Counted from the first letter of the stretch, positions 34,001 to 42,954 are shown. The stretch is DNA of 64,000 bases from Stenotrophomonas_A sp035629025 (GCA_035629025.1 DASPIU010000005.1:45018-109017), one strand, 5' to 3'. Made by a program: numbers and translations. The notes: generated from the sequence alone by a model not told the origin.

Positions 34001-35748
34001 GCGAGCACCTCCGTGCCCGGCAAGCGCGCGGGCAGGCACACGGCCTCGTCGGCCCAGTCGCGCACCGCGGCGCTGTGCGTGGCGACGATGACCGCGCGGT
34101 CGCGGGCAAAAACGCCCAGCGTCTCCAGCAGGTCGGCTTCGGTTTGCGGGTCTAGGAACGCGGTGGGTTCGTCCAGCAGCAGCACGTCCGGCTCGCGCAA
34201 CAACAGCCGCGCCAAGGCGATGCGCCGCGCCTCGCCACCCGACAGGCCAAAGCCGCGCTCGCCGATCACCGTGTCCAGCCCCTGCGGCAGGCGCGCGGCA
34301 AAGCGCATCACCTGCGCCGCTTCAGCCACCGCGTGCAGACGCTGCAGGCTGACCCCGGGCGCGGCCAGGCGCAGGTTGTCGGCGATGCTGGCATGGAACA
34401 GATACGGCCGCTGCCCGGCATAGCCCACGCGCACGCCGGGCCGCAAGGCGATGCGGCCCTCGCGCGGCGGCAGCCAGCCGGCCAGGGCTTCGAGCACGGT
34501 GCTCTTGCCGCTGCCGCTGGGGCCGAGCAAGGCCAGGCGGCGACCGGCGTCGATCTGCAGGGACAGGTCTTCGACCACGTCGGCGCTGGCGCCAGGCGGG
34601 CGCAGGCGCAGGTGCCAGGCGCGCAGCAACGGCGCGCGCGCCTCGGCCAGTTCCGGTTCGCGCTCGGGCGGCGGCGCCGTTGCAACGGCCGGTGACGGCA
34701 GCGGCGTGGTGCCCAGCAGGCGCTCGACTTCGGCGACCGCCGCCAGCGCATTGGCACGGTCGTGGTAATGCGCGGCCAATCGTCGCAGGGGAGCGTAGAA
34801 CTCCGGCGCCAGCATCAGGCAGAACACGCCCACGCCCAGGCTGCCGGTGCCGTGCTGACCCAGCATGCCGAGATAGCCCAGCCCCAGGTACAGCGCGACC
34901 ATGGCCACGCTCACCGAGGCGAAGAACTCCAGCACCGTCGAAGAGAGGAAGGCGATGCGCAGCACCTTCAGGCTGCGCACGCGCACGCCTTCGGCCGCGG
35001 CCTGGATACCGGCCAGCTCGGCCTCGCCGCGGCCGTACAGGCGCAGCAGGCCCAGGCCCTTGAGCCGGTCGGCGAAGTGGCCGCCCATGCGCGCCAGCGC
35101 CTGCAACTGGCTGCGCCCCGCGGCCTCGGCGCCCCAACCCACCAGCATCATGAAAAGCGGCACCAGCGGTGCGGTCAGCAGCAGGATCGCCGCCACCACC
35201 GGCTGTAGCGGCGCCAACGCCAGCACGATGGCCAATGGCACCACGGCCACTTCAATGCGCGCCTGCAGATAGCCGGCGTAATAGCCTTCCAGTGCCTCGC
35301 CATGGGCGAGCAGCAGTTCACCCAGTTCGCCACTGCGCTGGCGCCGCAGCCACAGCGGCCCGCGTGCCATCAGTTGGCGATACACACCGCCACGCAGGGC
35401 GCGCTTGGCGCTGTCGGCGACGCGCCCTGCCGCGCCCTGCGCGATGGCGGCCAACAGCAACCTCAGCAGCAGGACCGCGGCCAGCGCGACGAATGGCAGG
35501 GCCAGGGTGGCGAGCGCCAGGCGCCGGACCAGCACTGCCTCCACCAGCCAGGCGATCAGCCCGGCCTGGGCGATGACCCCCAGCCCGCCGATTGTTGCCG
35601 CCGCGGCAGCACCGCGTTGCCAGCCGCGCGCGCCGGCGGCCAGTTCGGCCAGCCGCGCACCGCGCTGGCGACGCAGCTCGGTGCTGTCCTCGGCAAGCGC
35701 GCCAGTGGCGGAAAGGCTGCTGGCGGAAGGCGTGGTGTCTGCGTCCAA
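33997..35748 (-). CDS. cydD: Heterodimeric thiol exporter CydDC, subunit CydD
   Basis: 583 residues from TTG 35748. Membrane domain (VVPLAIVLALAPLQPVVAAILLL, VPLFMMLVGWGAEAAGRSQ), then the ATPase: Walker A GPSGSGKSTVLEAL, signature LSGGEARRIALARLLL, Walker B VLLLDEPTAFLD. The start is uncertain. The frame stays open to ATG 35871, but that would cover both the -10 box at 35785 and the FNR box. TTG 35748 has GAGAG just upstream and gives the usual CydD length. Divergent from cydABX, as expected for a cytochrome bd assembly factor. Confidence 0.92.
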   Translation of the reverse strand: MDADTTPSASSLSATGALAEDSTELRRQRGARLAELAAGARGWQRGAAAAATIGGLGVIAQAGLIAWLVEAVLVRRLALATLALPFVALAAVLLLRLLLAAIAQGAAGRVADSAKRALRGGVYRQLMARGPLWLRRQRSGELGELLLAHGEALEGYYAGYLQARIEVAVVPLAIVLALAPLQPVVAAILLLTAPLVPLFMMLVGWGAEAAGRSQLQALARMGGHFADRLKGLGLLRLYGRGEAELAGIQAAAEGVRVRSLKVLRIAFLSSTVLEFFASVSVAMVALYLGLGYLGMLGQHGTGSLGVGVFCLMLAPEFYAPLRRLAAHYHDRANALAAVAEVERLLGTTPLPSPAVATAPPPEREPELAEARAPLLRAWHLRLRPPGASADVVEDLSLQIDAGRRLALLGPSGSGKSTVLEALAGWLPPREGRIALRPGVRVGYAGQRPYLFHASIADNLRLAAPGVSLQRLHAVAEAAQVMRFAARLPQGLDTVIGERGFGLSGGEARRIALARLLLREPDVLLLDEPTAFLDPQTEADLLETLGVFARDRAVIVATHSAAVRDWADEAVCLPARLPGTEVLA

Positions 35749-35784
35749 TGCGCTCTCGGGTCGGCCCGCGGTGGGGGTGTGACG

Positions 35785-35790
35785 ATTGTA
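35785..35790 (-). promoter_or_regulatory. -10 box of cydDC
   Basis: Minus-strand TACAAT in CGCATACAATCG. A start of transcription near 35779 would leave a leader of about 30 bases before TTG 35748 and place the FNR box centre roughly 70 bases upstream. Confidence 0.5.
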
Positions 35791-35842
35791 TGCGGCCACG
35801 GGCCGGGGCCCTGCACGGTGCCGCGGGCGACCGTTTGCCGCA

Positions 35843-35856
35843 TTGATCTGGATCAA
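35843..35856. promoter_or_regulatory. FNR/Anr box between cydDC and cydABX
   Basis: TTGATCTGGATCAA is a perfect match to the FNR-family consensus TTGAT-N4-ATCAA. Its centre (35849.5) is 41.5 bases before a plausible cydA start site at about 35891 (possible -10 GATCAT at 35879), the class II activation distance. It could also serve the divergent cydDC promoter. Oxygen-responsive control of cytochrome bd is the natural reading. Confidence 0.8.
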
Positions 35857-35919
35857 CGCCGGGCGCAACATCGCGGCGGATCATTCGCCAAGCTCCCTCC
35901 GTCCAAGGACGTCCAAGCC

Positions 35920-37512
35920 ATGATCGACATGACCGTCGTCGACCTGTCACGGCTGCAGTTCGCACTCACCGTGATGTACCACTTCCTCTTCGTCCCCCTT
36001 ACCCTGGGCCTGTCCTTCATGATCGCGATCATGGAGAGCGTGTACGTCATGACCGGCCGCGAGGTCTGGCGGCGCATGACGATCTTCTGGGGCGTGCTGT
36101 TCGGCATCAACTTCGCCATGGGTGTCGGTACCGGCATCGTCATGGAATTCCAGTTCGGCATGAACTGGTCGTACTACAGCCACTACGTCGGCGACATCTT
36201 CGGTGCGCCGCTGGCGATCGAGGGGCTGATGGCGTTCTTCCTCGAAGCCACCTTCATCGGCCTGTTCTTCTTCGGCTGGAACCGCCTCAGCCGGATCCAG
36301 CATCTGACCGTGACCTGGCTGATGGCGCTGGGCACCAACCTGTCGGCGCTGTGGATCCTGGTCGCCAACGGCTGGATGCAGAACCCGACCGGCGCGGTGT
36401 TCAACCCGGACACCATGCGCATGGAGGTGGTCGACTTCATGGCCGTGGTGTTCAACCCGGTGGCGCAGGCCAAGTTCGTCCATACGGTCTCGGCCGGCTA
36501 CGTCACCGGCGCGGTATTCGTGATGTCGATCAGCGCCTTCTACCTGCTGCGCGGCAGGCACCGCGAAATGGCACGCCGCTCGTTCGCGGTGGCTGCGGCG
36601 TTCGGCCTGTTCTCCTCGCTGTCGGTGGTGGTGCTGGGCGATGAAAGCGGCTACGCCGCCAACGAGCACCAGAAGATGAAGCTGGCGGCGATCGAGGCGA
36701 TGTGGGAAACCGAGCGCGCCCCGGCCGACTTCACCGCCTTCGGCATTCCGAACCAGCAGACCCAGCGCAACGACTTCGCGATCAAGGTGCCGTATCTGAT
36801 GGGCCTGATCGCCACGCGCTCGCTGAACCAGCCCATCCCCGGCATCCTCGAACTGGTCGAGCGCGCCGAGCACCGCGTGCGCGGCGGCCAGCTGGCCTAC
36901 GGCGCACTCGAACGCCTGCGCAAGGACAAGAACGACGCCGCCGCGCGCGAGATGTTCGACCGCCACTGGCAGGACCTGGGCCACGGCCTGCTGCTCAAGC
37001 GCTACCGCGAGGACATCCTCAACGCCACGCCCGAGCAGATCGCGCAGGCGGCGATGGATACCGTGCCGCGTGTGCTGCCGCTGTTCTGGACGTTCCGCAT
37101 CATGGCCGCGATTGGCTTCTACCTGATCGCCTTCTTCGCCGTCGCGTTCTGGTTCTCGTGCAAGCACAACTTCGAGGACAAGCGCTGGTTCCTCAAGGTC
37201 GCGCTGTGGACCCTGCCGCTGCCGTGGATCGCGATCGAATGCGGCTGGTTCGTGGCCGAATACGGCCGCCAGCCGTGGGCGGTGGAAGGCGTGCTGCCGA
37301 CGTTCTACGCCGCCTCCGGCCTGGCCCTGCACCAGATCCTGACCACGCTGTGCGGCTTCGTGCTGCTGTACACGGTGCTGCTGGTGATCGAGCTCAAGCT
37401 GATGCTCAAGGCGATCCGGGTCGGGCCCGAGGAACTGCTGCCGTCGCTACAGCGCGCCACCTCCCCCGACGCCCCCCTCAGCACCGAAGCACTGGCCGGC
37501 GGCCAGCCGTAA
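35920..37512 (+). CDS. cydA: Cytochrome bd quinol oxidase subunit I
   Basis: 530 residues. Carries hemes b558, b595 and d and oxidises quinol. Recognisable: SRLQFALTVMYHFLFVPLTLG (His ligand of b595), KFVHTVSAGYVTGAVFVMS (His of b558), the family motif GRQPWAVEGVLPT near the C terminus, and a long Q-loop between about residues 250 and 380 (with WETERAPADFTAFGIPNQQT), as in the E. coli L-type enzyme. ATG 35920 is chosen; AAGGAC lies nine bases upstream. The next ATG (four codons on) is possible. Followed by cydB after 12 bases. Confidence 0.96.
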   Translation: MIDMTVVDLSRLQFALTVMYHFLFVPLTLGLSFMIAIMESVYVMTGREVWRRMTIFWGVLFGINFAMGVGTGIVMEFQFGMNWSYYSHYVGDIFGAPLAIEGLMAFFLEATFIGLFFFGWNRLSRIQHLTVTWLMALGTNLSALWILVANGWMQNPTGAVFNPDTMRMEVVDFMAVVFNPVAQAKFVHTVSAGYVTGAVFVMSISAFYLLRGRHREMARRSFAVAAAFGLFSSLSVVVLGDESGYAANEHQKMKLAAIEAMWETERAPADFTAFGIPNQQTQRNDFAIKVPYLMGLIATRSLNQPIPGILELVERAEHRVRGGQLAYGALERLRKDKNDAAAREMFDRHWQDLGHGLLLKRYREDILNATPEQIAQAAMDTVPRVLPLFWTFRIMAAIGFYLIAFFAVAFWFSCKHNFEDKRWFLKVALWTLPLPWIAIECGWFVAEYGRQPWAVEGVLPTFYAASGLALHQILTTLCGFVLLYTVLLVIELKLMLKAIRVGPEELLPSLQRATSPDAPLSTEALAGGQP

Positions 37513-37524
37513 AGGAGAACGCAC

Positions 37525-38679
37525 ATGGACTTCGTATTGCTTGATTACACGACGCTGCGGCTGATCTGGTGGCTGCTGCTGGGCATTCTGCTGATCGGCT
37601 TCGCGGTGATGGACGGCTTTGACCTGGGCGTGGGCACGCTGCTGCCGCTGGTGGCCCGCGACGATGCCGAGCGCCGGCTGGTGGTCAACACCATCGGCCC
37701 GGTCTGGGAAGGCAACCAGGTGTGGCTGATCCTGGGCGGCGGCGCGATCTTCGCCGCCTGGCCGCCGCTCTACGCGGTGAGCTTTTCCGGGTTCTACCTG
37801 GCGATGTTCGTCATCCTGTTCGCGCTGATCCTGCGCCCGGTCGGCTTCAAGTACCGCGGCAAGCTGCCCAGCCAGCGCTGGCGCAACAACTGGGACTGGG
37901 CACTGTTCGTCGGCGGCTTCGTGCCGGCGCTGATCATGGGCGTGGCGGTGGGCAACGTGCTGCTCGGCGTGCCGTTCCATTTCGACGACAGCATGCGCGT
38001 GTTCTACACCGGCAGCTTCTTCGCCCTGCTGACCCCGTTCGCACTGCTGGCCGGCCTGCTCAGCGTGACCATGCTGGTGGCCCACGGTGCGGCGATGCTG
38101 GTGATCAAGACCGACGGCCCGGTGGCCGAGCGCGCGATCCGCTACGGCAGCCTCTCGGCAGTGCTGGCCGCGGTGCTGTTTGCCGCAGGTGGCGCGTGGG
38201 TGGCCTTCGGCCTGCCCGGCTACGCGGTCACCTCGGCGCAGGCCACGGACCTGGCCACCAACCCGCTGCTGAAGACCGCGGCCATCGGTGCCACCGCCGG
38301 CGGCTGGCTGCACAACTACAAGACGATGCCGCTGACGATGCTGGCGCCGCTGGTGGGCCTGCTCGGCCTGCTCGGCAACGCGGTGTTGCTGCGCGCCCGC
38401 CGCGGCGGCCTGGCCTTCATCAGCTCCGGCGCGGCCATCGCCGGCATCATCCTGACCGTGGGCCTGGCGATCTTCCCGTTCCTGCTGCCCTCCTCCAGCC
38501 AGCCCGGCTCCAGCCTGACGGTCTGGGATGCGTCCAGCAGCCATCTGACGCTGTGGATCATGCTGCTGGCCACCGCCATCTTCCTGCCGATCATCCTGGC
38601 CTATACCACCTGGGTCTACCGCGTGCTCAAGGGCAAGGTGACGGCCGACGAGATGGGCCGCAACCCGAACGCCTATTGA
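37525..38679 (+). CDS. cydB: Cytochrome bd quinol oxidase subunit II
   Basis: 384 residues, eight or so helices. Starts DFVLLDYTTLRLIWWLLLGI, then FAVMDGFDLGVGTLLPLVARDD (conserved Asp) and NTIGPVWEGNQVWLILGGGA. AAAGGAG precedes the ATG by eight bases. Stabilises CydA and binds heme together with it. Confidence 0.97.
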   Translation: MDFVLLDYTTLRLIWWLLLGILLIGFAVMDGFDLGVGTLLPLVARDDAERRLVVNTIGPVWEGNQVWLILGGGAIFAAWPPLYAVSFSGFYLAMFVILFALILRPVGFKYRGKLPSQRWRNNWDWALFVGGFVPALIMGVAVGNVLLGVPFHFDDSMRVFYTGSFFALLTPFALLAGLLSVTMLVAHGAAMLVIKTDGPVAERAIRYGSLSAVLAAVLFAAGGAWVAFGLPGYAVTSAQATDLATNPLLKTAAIGATAGGWLHNYKTMPLTMLAPLVGLLGLLGNAVLLRARRGGLAFISSGAAIAGIILTVGLAIFPFLLPSSSQPGSSLTVWDASSSHLTLWIMLLATAIFLPIILAYTTWVYRVLKGKVTADEMGRNPNAY

Positions 38680-38733
38680 CCATCCACCGCGACCGCGGGC
38701 GCCTGCGGGCGCCCCATTCCAAGGAGACACAAC

Positions 38734-38841
38734 ATGTGGTATTTCGCCTGGATTCTCGGCACCGGCCTGGCCTCGCTGGCCGCCGTGCTCAACGGCATGT
38801 GGTTTGAAATGCGCGAACACGACGCGACCCACCATGAGTGA
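38734..38841 (+). CDS. cydX: Cytochrome bd small subunit CydX
   Basis: 35 residues. Single-helix accessory subunit (YbgT family) that stabilises the hemes of cytochrome bd. Sequence MWYFAWILGTGLASLAAVLN followed by GMWFEMREHD and a His-rich end; W6 and the conserved M-x-x-E are as in E. coli CydX. AAGGAG lies eight bases upstream of the ATG, and the gene sits 54 bases after cydB. Too short for most gene finders. Confidence 0.93.
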   Translation: MWYFAWILGTGLASLAAVLNGMWFEMREHDATHHE

Positions 38842-38860
38842 TCAAGTCGGTCCGGGATGC

Positions 38861-38889
38861 TTGCCGAGGCCCGACGACCCCTGTATCAT
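38861..38889 (+). promoter_or_regulatory. Promoter of tRNA-Pro
   Basis: TTGCCG, 17-base spacer, TATCAT with an upstream TG. Predicted start of transcription about 38896, six bases before the mature tRNA. Confidence 0.75.
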
Positions 38890-38901
38890 GCGCGGCTCAG
38901 T

Positions 38902-38980
<79 letters not shown>

Positions 38981-38986
38981 GAATTC

Positions 38987-39018
38987 AAGCCCGAAAGGCA
39001 TTGCCTTCCGGGCTTTTT
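38987..39018 (+). terminator. Terminator of tRNA-Pro
   Basis: Stem AAGCCCG-A-AAGGCA paired with TTGCCTT-C-CGGGCTT (one internal mismatch, tight loop), followed by five T. Confidence 0.85.
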
Positions 39019-39116
39019 CGTTTGCATGCTGCGCCCGCACACACCGAATGGACGACAGCCGCCGCCATTCGCGTTACGGTCTACATCCACCCGCCGTCTC
39101 CATCCGAGGAGGGAAC

Positions 39117-39611
39117 ATGACCCGCAACGCCCTGCCCCACATGATCGACGCCCTGCGCCGCTGCCGCAGCCGCGACGACTACCTCGCCGCCATGGCCCAG
39201 TGCCGCATCGATGTCGAAGACATCAGCGCCTTCTGCCAGTTCGGCGACGACGCCTACCAGCGCAACCCCATCGACCGCAACGAACATCACGAACTCGTCG
39301 CGATCTGCTGGCGCCACGGCCAGGCCTCCCCCGTTCACAACCACGGCCGCTCGCAATGCTGTGTGCGCGTGCTCGAAGGCGCCATCGAAGAACAACGCTA
39401 CGTCCGCGATGGCGGCCCCGGCAGCACGCTCACCCGCGCCGGCTTGCAGCAACTCACACCCCGCGCCGAGACCGCCTTCGACTCCCCCGAAGACTTCCAT
39501 CGCCTCACCGGCCTGCACCCGCAGGGATCGATCTCCCTGCACCTGTACGTGCCGCCGCTGGCTGACTACGAGACCATCGAACTACCCGACCCGATCACCG
39601 CGCGCGGCTGA
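39117..39611 (+). CDS. Cysteine dioxygenase family protein
   Basis: 164 residues. Cupin iron enzyme oxidising a thiol such as cysteine to its sulfinate. Metal ligands: HxH in PVHNHGRSQCCVRVLEG and the third His in SISLHLYVPPL. The N-terminal helices (MIDALRRCRSRDDYLAAMAQ) fit the bacterial cysteine/3-mercaptopropionate dioxygenase family; the preferred thiol cannot be told. ATG 39117 has GAGGAGGG six bases upstream. Monocistronic, following the tRNA terminator. Confidence 0.88.
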   Translation: MTRNALPHMIDALRRCRSRDDYLAAMAQCRIDVEDISAFCQFGDDAYQRNPIDRNEHHELVAICWRHGQASPVHNHGRSQCCVRVLEGAIEEQRYVRDGGPGSTLTRAGLQQLTPRAETAFDSPEDFHRLTGLHPQGSISLHLYVPPLADYETIELPDPITARG

Positions 39612-39633
39612 CGCGCCCTGGGGGTCGAACCGC

Positions 39634-39903
39634 TCAGGCGTCGATCCCGCCGATGCACAGCGACTTGGCCTGCAGGTATTCCTCCAGGCCATCGCGGCCG
39701 CCCTCACGCCCGAACCCCGAGTGGCCGACGCCGCCGAACGGCGATTCCGCAGTGGAAATCCTGCCCGTGTTGAGCCCGACCATGCCGGCGCGCAAGCCTT
39801 CGCTCATGCGCAAGGCACACCCCAGATCACGCGTGTACACATACGCAGCCAGCCTATGCCGCGCTCGACCACCAACGCGCGCGCCACGGCCCGCGGCAGC
39901 CAT
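39634..39903 (-). pseudogene. C-terminal remnant of an NAD(P)-dependent succinate-semialdehyde/aldehyde dehydrogenase
   Basis: The last about 68 codons (LAAYVYTRDLGCALRMSEGL, VGLNTGRISTAESPFGGVGH, SGFGREGGRDGLEEYLQAKS) match the end of GabD-type dehydrogenases. Everything before LAAYVY is missing: the first about 20 codons are unrelated Arg/Ala-rich sequence, and neither the catalytic Cys nor the cofactor fold is present. A decayed gene, probably left by a deletion or rearrangement between the neighbouring genes. Confidence 0.8.
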
Positions 39904-40026
39904 GAGATACCGATCATGGACGGATCGATTCTGCCCGTTTCGCGTTGCCGCACCCAGGTCGCGCTCCTAGCATCCAAGCCACGCCGCCCCTGTCTGGCGG
40001 TGCTCGCATTGGCAACAGGAAAGCTC

Positions 40027-41001
40027 ATGACCACGCCTACCTTCCGCTTGTTCTTCGTCCTCTGCCTGGCCTTCACGCTGGGCGGCTGTGCCTCTTCCGC
40101 CTTGCAGACGACCACGCCTTCGTCGCCCCGCCCCATGCACCACGGCCCTTCCGCGGGGCATGCGCCGCGCATCGTCGCCCACCGCGGCGGCACCGCCGAC
40201 GCGCCGGAAAACACCTTGCTCGCCATCGCCACCGCATTGCGCAATGGCGCCGACATGATGTGGCTGTCAGTGCAACTAAGCGCCGATGGCGTACCGGTGC
40301 TGTACCGCCCGCGCGATCTGTCCGCACTGACCAACCGCCAGGGCGCGGTGTCCTCGATGACGCTGGCGCAGCTGCAGGCGCTCAACGCCGGCTTCGCCTT
40401 CCGCGACGCCACGGGCGCATTCCCGTATCGCACGCAGCCGCAGCGCATCCCGACTCTGGCCGAGGCCCTGGCGGCGATTCCGGCCAGCATGCCGGTCATG
40501 CTCGACATGAAGGCGGAGGCGTCGCAGGCCCTTGTCGATGGCGTGGCCGCGGTGCTCGCCAGCAGCCGCGCCTGGAACCGCGTGTGGCTGTACTCCACCG
40601 ACGCGGCCTTTGCGCCGCTATGGGCGCGCCATCCGCAGGCGCAGGTGATGGAAACCCGCGATGCGACCCGGCAACGGCTGCTTGACGTGGTGCTGGCGCA
40701 GCGTTGCGAGCCCCCGACGGCACCGGGTTGGGCCGGGTTTGAAGTGCGCCGCAACGTCGAGGTCAGCGAGCGCTTCACCCTGGGCGTCGGCCGCACCTCG
40801 GTGAAGGGTGCCCAGCTGTGGACGCCGGAGGCCATGGCCTGCTTCCGCAGCGGCACGCACCGCCTTTCGGTGATGTGGTTCATCGATGGCGAAGCCGACT
40901 ACCGTCAGGCGGCGGAGTTCGGCGTCGATGCAGTAATGGTCAACTCGCCGCGCGAAGCCCGCCAGTGGCGAGCCAACGTCGCCCGCCACACCCGGCCCTG
41001 A
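40027..41001 (+). CDS. GDPD-like lipoprotein lacking key catalytic residues
   Basis: 324 residues. Lipoprotein signal with lipobox L-G-G-C (Cys21), then a glycerophosphodiester phosphodiesterase TIM barrel. The HRG (His52) and PENT (Glu61) motifs are intact. But the metal-binding E-x-D that should follow the GA(D) turn is W-L-S (79-81), and the second His-Asp (V-x-H-D) is replaced in VLYRPRD (91-97). So two metal ligands and the general acid/base His appear lost. Later family features are kept (LAEALAAIPASMPVMLDMKA, LSVMWFIDG, VDAVMVNSP). Possibly a binding or regulatory protein, or an altered chemistry. Confidence 0.8.
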   Translation: MTTPTFRLFFVLCLAFTLGGCASSALQTTTPSSPRPMHHGPSAGHAPRIVAHRGGTADAPENTLLAIATALRNGADMMWLSVQLSADGVPVLYRPRDLSALTNRQGAVSSMTLAQLQALNAGFAFRDATGAFPYRTQPQRIPTLAEALAAIPASMPVMLDMKAEASQALVDGVAAVLASSRAWNRVWLYSTDAAFAPLWARHPQAQVMETRDATRQRLLDVVLAQRCEPPTAPGWAGFEVRRNVEVSERFTLGVGRTSVKGAQLWTPEAMACFRSGTHRLSVMWFIDGEADYRQAAEFGVDAVMVNSPREARQWRANVARHTRP

Positions 41002-41046
41002 GCGATGGCGCGACAGCGGGATCACCCCCGCTGTCGCGCACGCGGC

Positions 41047-42954
41047 TCACAGCACCGGCAGTTCGATGAAGCTCGGCTGCTGCGGCGTGTGCCAGATGCG
41101 CTGGGTCGCCTTCTGGTAGTCGCCCGGCTTGGCGAAGTAGATGTTCGGCACGAAGCGCTGCGGGTTGCGGTCGTACAGCGGGAACAGGCTGGACTGCACC
41201 TGCACCATCACCCGGTGGCCGGGCTTGAACACGTGGTTGGCGTTGGGCAGGTCGAAGCGGTAGGCCAGCGGCTGGTTCGGCGTCAGCGGCTTGGCGGTCT
41301 CGAAGCCTTCGCGGTAGCGGCCGCGGAAGATTGCCATCGACACCGCCAGTTCGTAGCCGCCCATCTTCGGCGCCGACGCGTTCTCGTCCGGATACACGTC
41401 GATCAGCTTGACCACCCAGTCGCTGTCACTGCCACTGGTGGAGGCCTGCAGGTTGACCACCGGCACGCCGCCGATCTTCAGCGGCTCGGTCAACGGCTCG
41501 CTGACGAAGGTCAGCACGTCCGGACGGCCATCGACGAAGCGCTGGTCCTGCACCAGCCAGGTGGTCCACATGTCGCGGTCACCGAAGTGCACCGGGCGCG
41601 GCACGAACGGCACCGGCTTGGCCGGGTCGGACACATACTCTTCGTACTCGCCCTGCCCTGCGGCCGGCGCCTGGAACGACAGCTTGCCGCCGGGCTGCAG
41701 GTACAGCGACTTGCTCTGCGCCGCGCAACCCTGCGCGCAGCTCAGCGGCCACTGCTGCAGGCGGTCCCAATGATTGGCGCCGGTGTTGTAGACCAGCACT
41801 GGTGGCGTGTCCGCCTTGGGTGCGCCTTCCACCAGGTACTGGTCGAAGAACGGCTTGAGCACATCGCGGCGGAACTGCAGCGCGGTGTCGCCATCGAAGT
41901 TCAACGCGCCCAGCGAGCTGCCGTCGTAGTTGACCTGGCTGTGCCGCCACGGGCCCATCACCAGATAGTTGTGGTCGTTGCCGCTGTCGCGGCCCTCCAT
42001 CGCCTGGTAGCTGTGGTTCGCGCCGTACATGTCTTCCTGGTCCCACAGACCTTGCAGCCACATCGTCGGCACCTTCAGCGGCGTGCGTGCCATGACCTTG
42101 TCCAGCGCCTGCTGCTGCCAGAACGCGTCATAGGCCGGGTGTTCGGTGAGCTTGTGCCACCACGGCAGCTGATCCAGGCCGGCGGCCTTGGCGTAATCAC
42201 CGGCTGAGCCTGCGCGCAGGAAGTTGCTGTAGTCGTCGTAGCCTTCGCGCGCGATGCCGCTGCCCTTGCCGCGCTCGGTCAACTGCCCGGTGAAGTAGTC
42301 GAAGTTGACCTGGCGGAAGGCGCCGTAATTGAGCCAGTCATCGCCCATCCAGCCGTCGATCATCGGGCTTTCCGGCGCGGCGACCTTGAGGGCCGGATGC
42401 GGATCGGTCAGCGCCATCACCACGGTGAAGCCTTCGTAGGAGGAGCCGAGCATGCCGACCTTGCCGTTGGACTCGGGCACGTGCTTGACCAGCCAGTCGA
42501 TGGTGTCCCACGCGTCGGTGGCGTGATCGACCTTGGTGTTGTTGAGCGGCCCGCGCAGCGGCCGGGTCATCACGTAGTCGCCCTGCGAGCCGTACTTGCC
42601 GCGGATGTCCTGGAACACGCGGATGTAGCCGCCTTCGACAAACACCTCATCGCCCTGCGGCAGCAGGTCCTTCATGTGCGGGGAGTTGAGCCGCTCGGTG
42701 CGGCCATCGGCATCGTACGGCGTGCGCGTGAGCAGGATCGGGGCGTTCTGTGCGCCCTTGGGCACCACGATCACCGTGTGCAGCTTGACCCCATCGCGCA
42801 TCGGGATCATCACCACGCGCTTGACGTAGTCGTTGGCGGTCGTCGGCGCCACGAACTTCTTGCCGGTGATGTCCGGGGTCATCGGCGAGGTCTGGGCAAA
42901 GGCCTGGCCCATGGCCAGGGCGAGGACGGCAAGGCACAAGCGGCGGTGGCGCAT
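41047..42954 (-). CDS. Alpha-amino-acid ester hydrolase (CocE/NonD serine hydrolase)
   Basis: 635 residues. Signal peptide (RRLCLAVLALAMGQAFA), then an alpha/beta-hydrolase with cap and a C-terminal jelly-roll domain (PF08530). Catalytic residues match the structurally known Xanthomonas citri enzyme with a constant offset of two: Ser172 in GSSYEGF, Asp305 and His338; the carboxylate cluster that binds the alpha-amino group is Asp206, Glu307 and Asp308 (LWDQEDMYGA). It should hydrolyse and transfer esters and amides of alpha-amino acids in the periplasm; this family also acylates beta-lactam nuclei. ATG 42954 gives a clean signal peptide. Confidence 0.93.
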   Translation of the reverse strand: MRHRRLCLAVLALAMGQAFAQTSPMTPDITGKKFVAPTTANDYVKRVVMIPMRDGVKLHTVIVVPKGAQNAPILLTRTPYDADGRTERLNSPHMKDLLPQGDEVFVEGGYIRVFQDIRGKYGSQGDYVMTRPLRGPLNNTKVDHATDAWDTIDWLVKHVPESNGKVGMLGSSYEGFTVVMALTDPHPALKVAAPESPMIDGWMGDDWLNYGAFRQVNFDYFTGQLTERGKGSGIAREGYDDYSNFLRAGSAGDYAKAAGLDQLPWWHKLTEHPAYDAFWQQQALDKVMARTPLKVPTMWLQGLWDQEDMYGANHSYQAMEGRDSGNDHNYLVMGPWRHSQVNYDGSSLGALNFDGDTALQFRRDVLKPFFDQYLVEGAPKADTPPVLVYNTGANHWDRLQQWPLSCAQGCAAQSKSLYLQPGGKLSFQAPAAGQGEYEEYVSDPAKPVPFVPRPVHFGDRDMWTTWLVQDQRFVDGRPDVLTFVSEPLTEPLKIGGVPVVNLQASTSGSDSDWVVKLIDVYPDENASAPKMGGYELAVSMAIFRGRYREGFETAKPLTPNQPLAYRFDLPNANHVFKPGHRVMVQVQSSLFPLYDRNPQRFVPNIYFAKPGDYQKATQRIWHTPQQPSFIELPVL

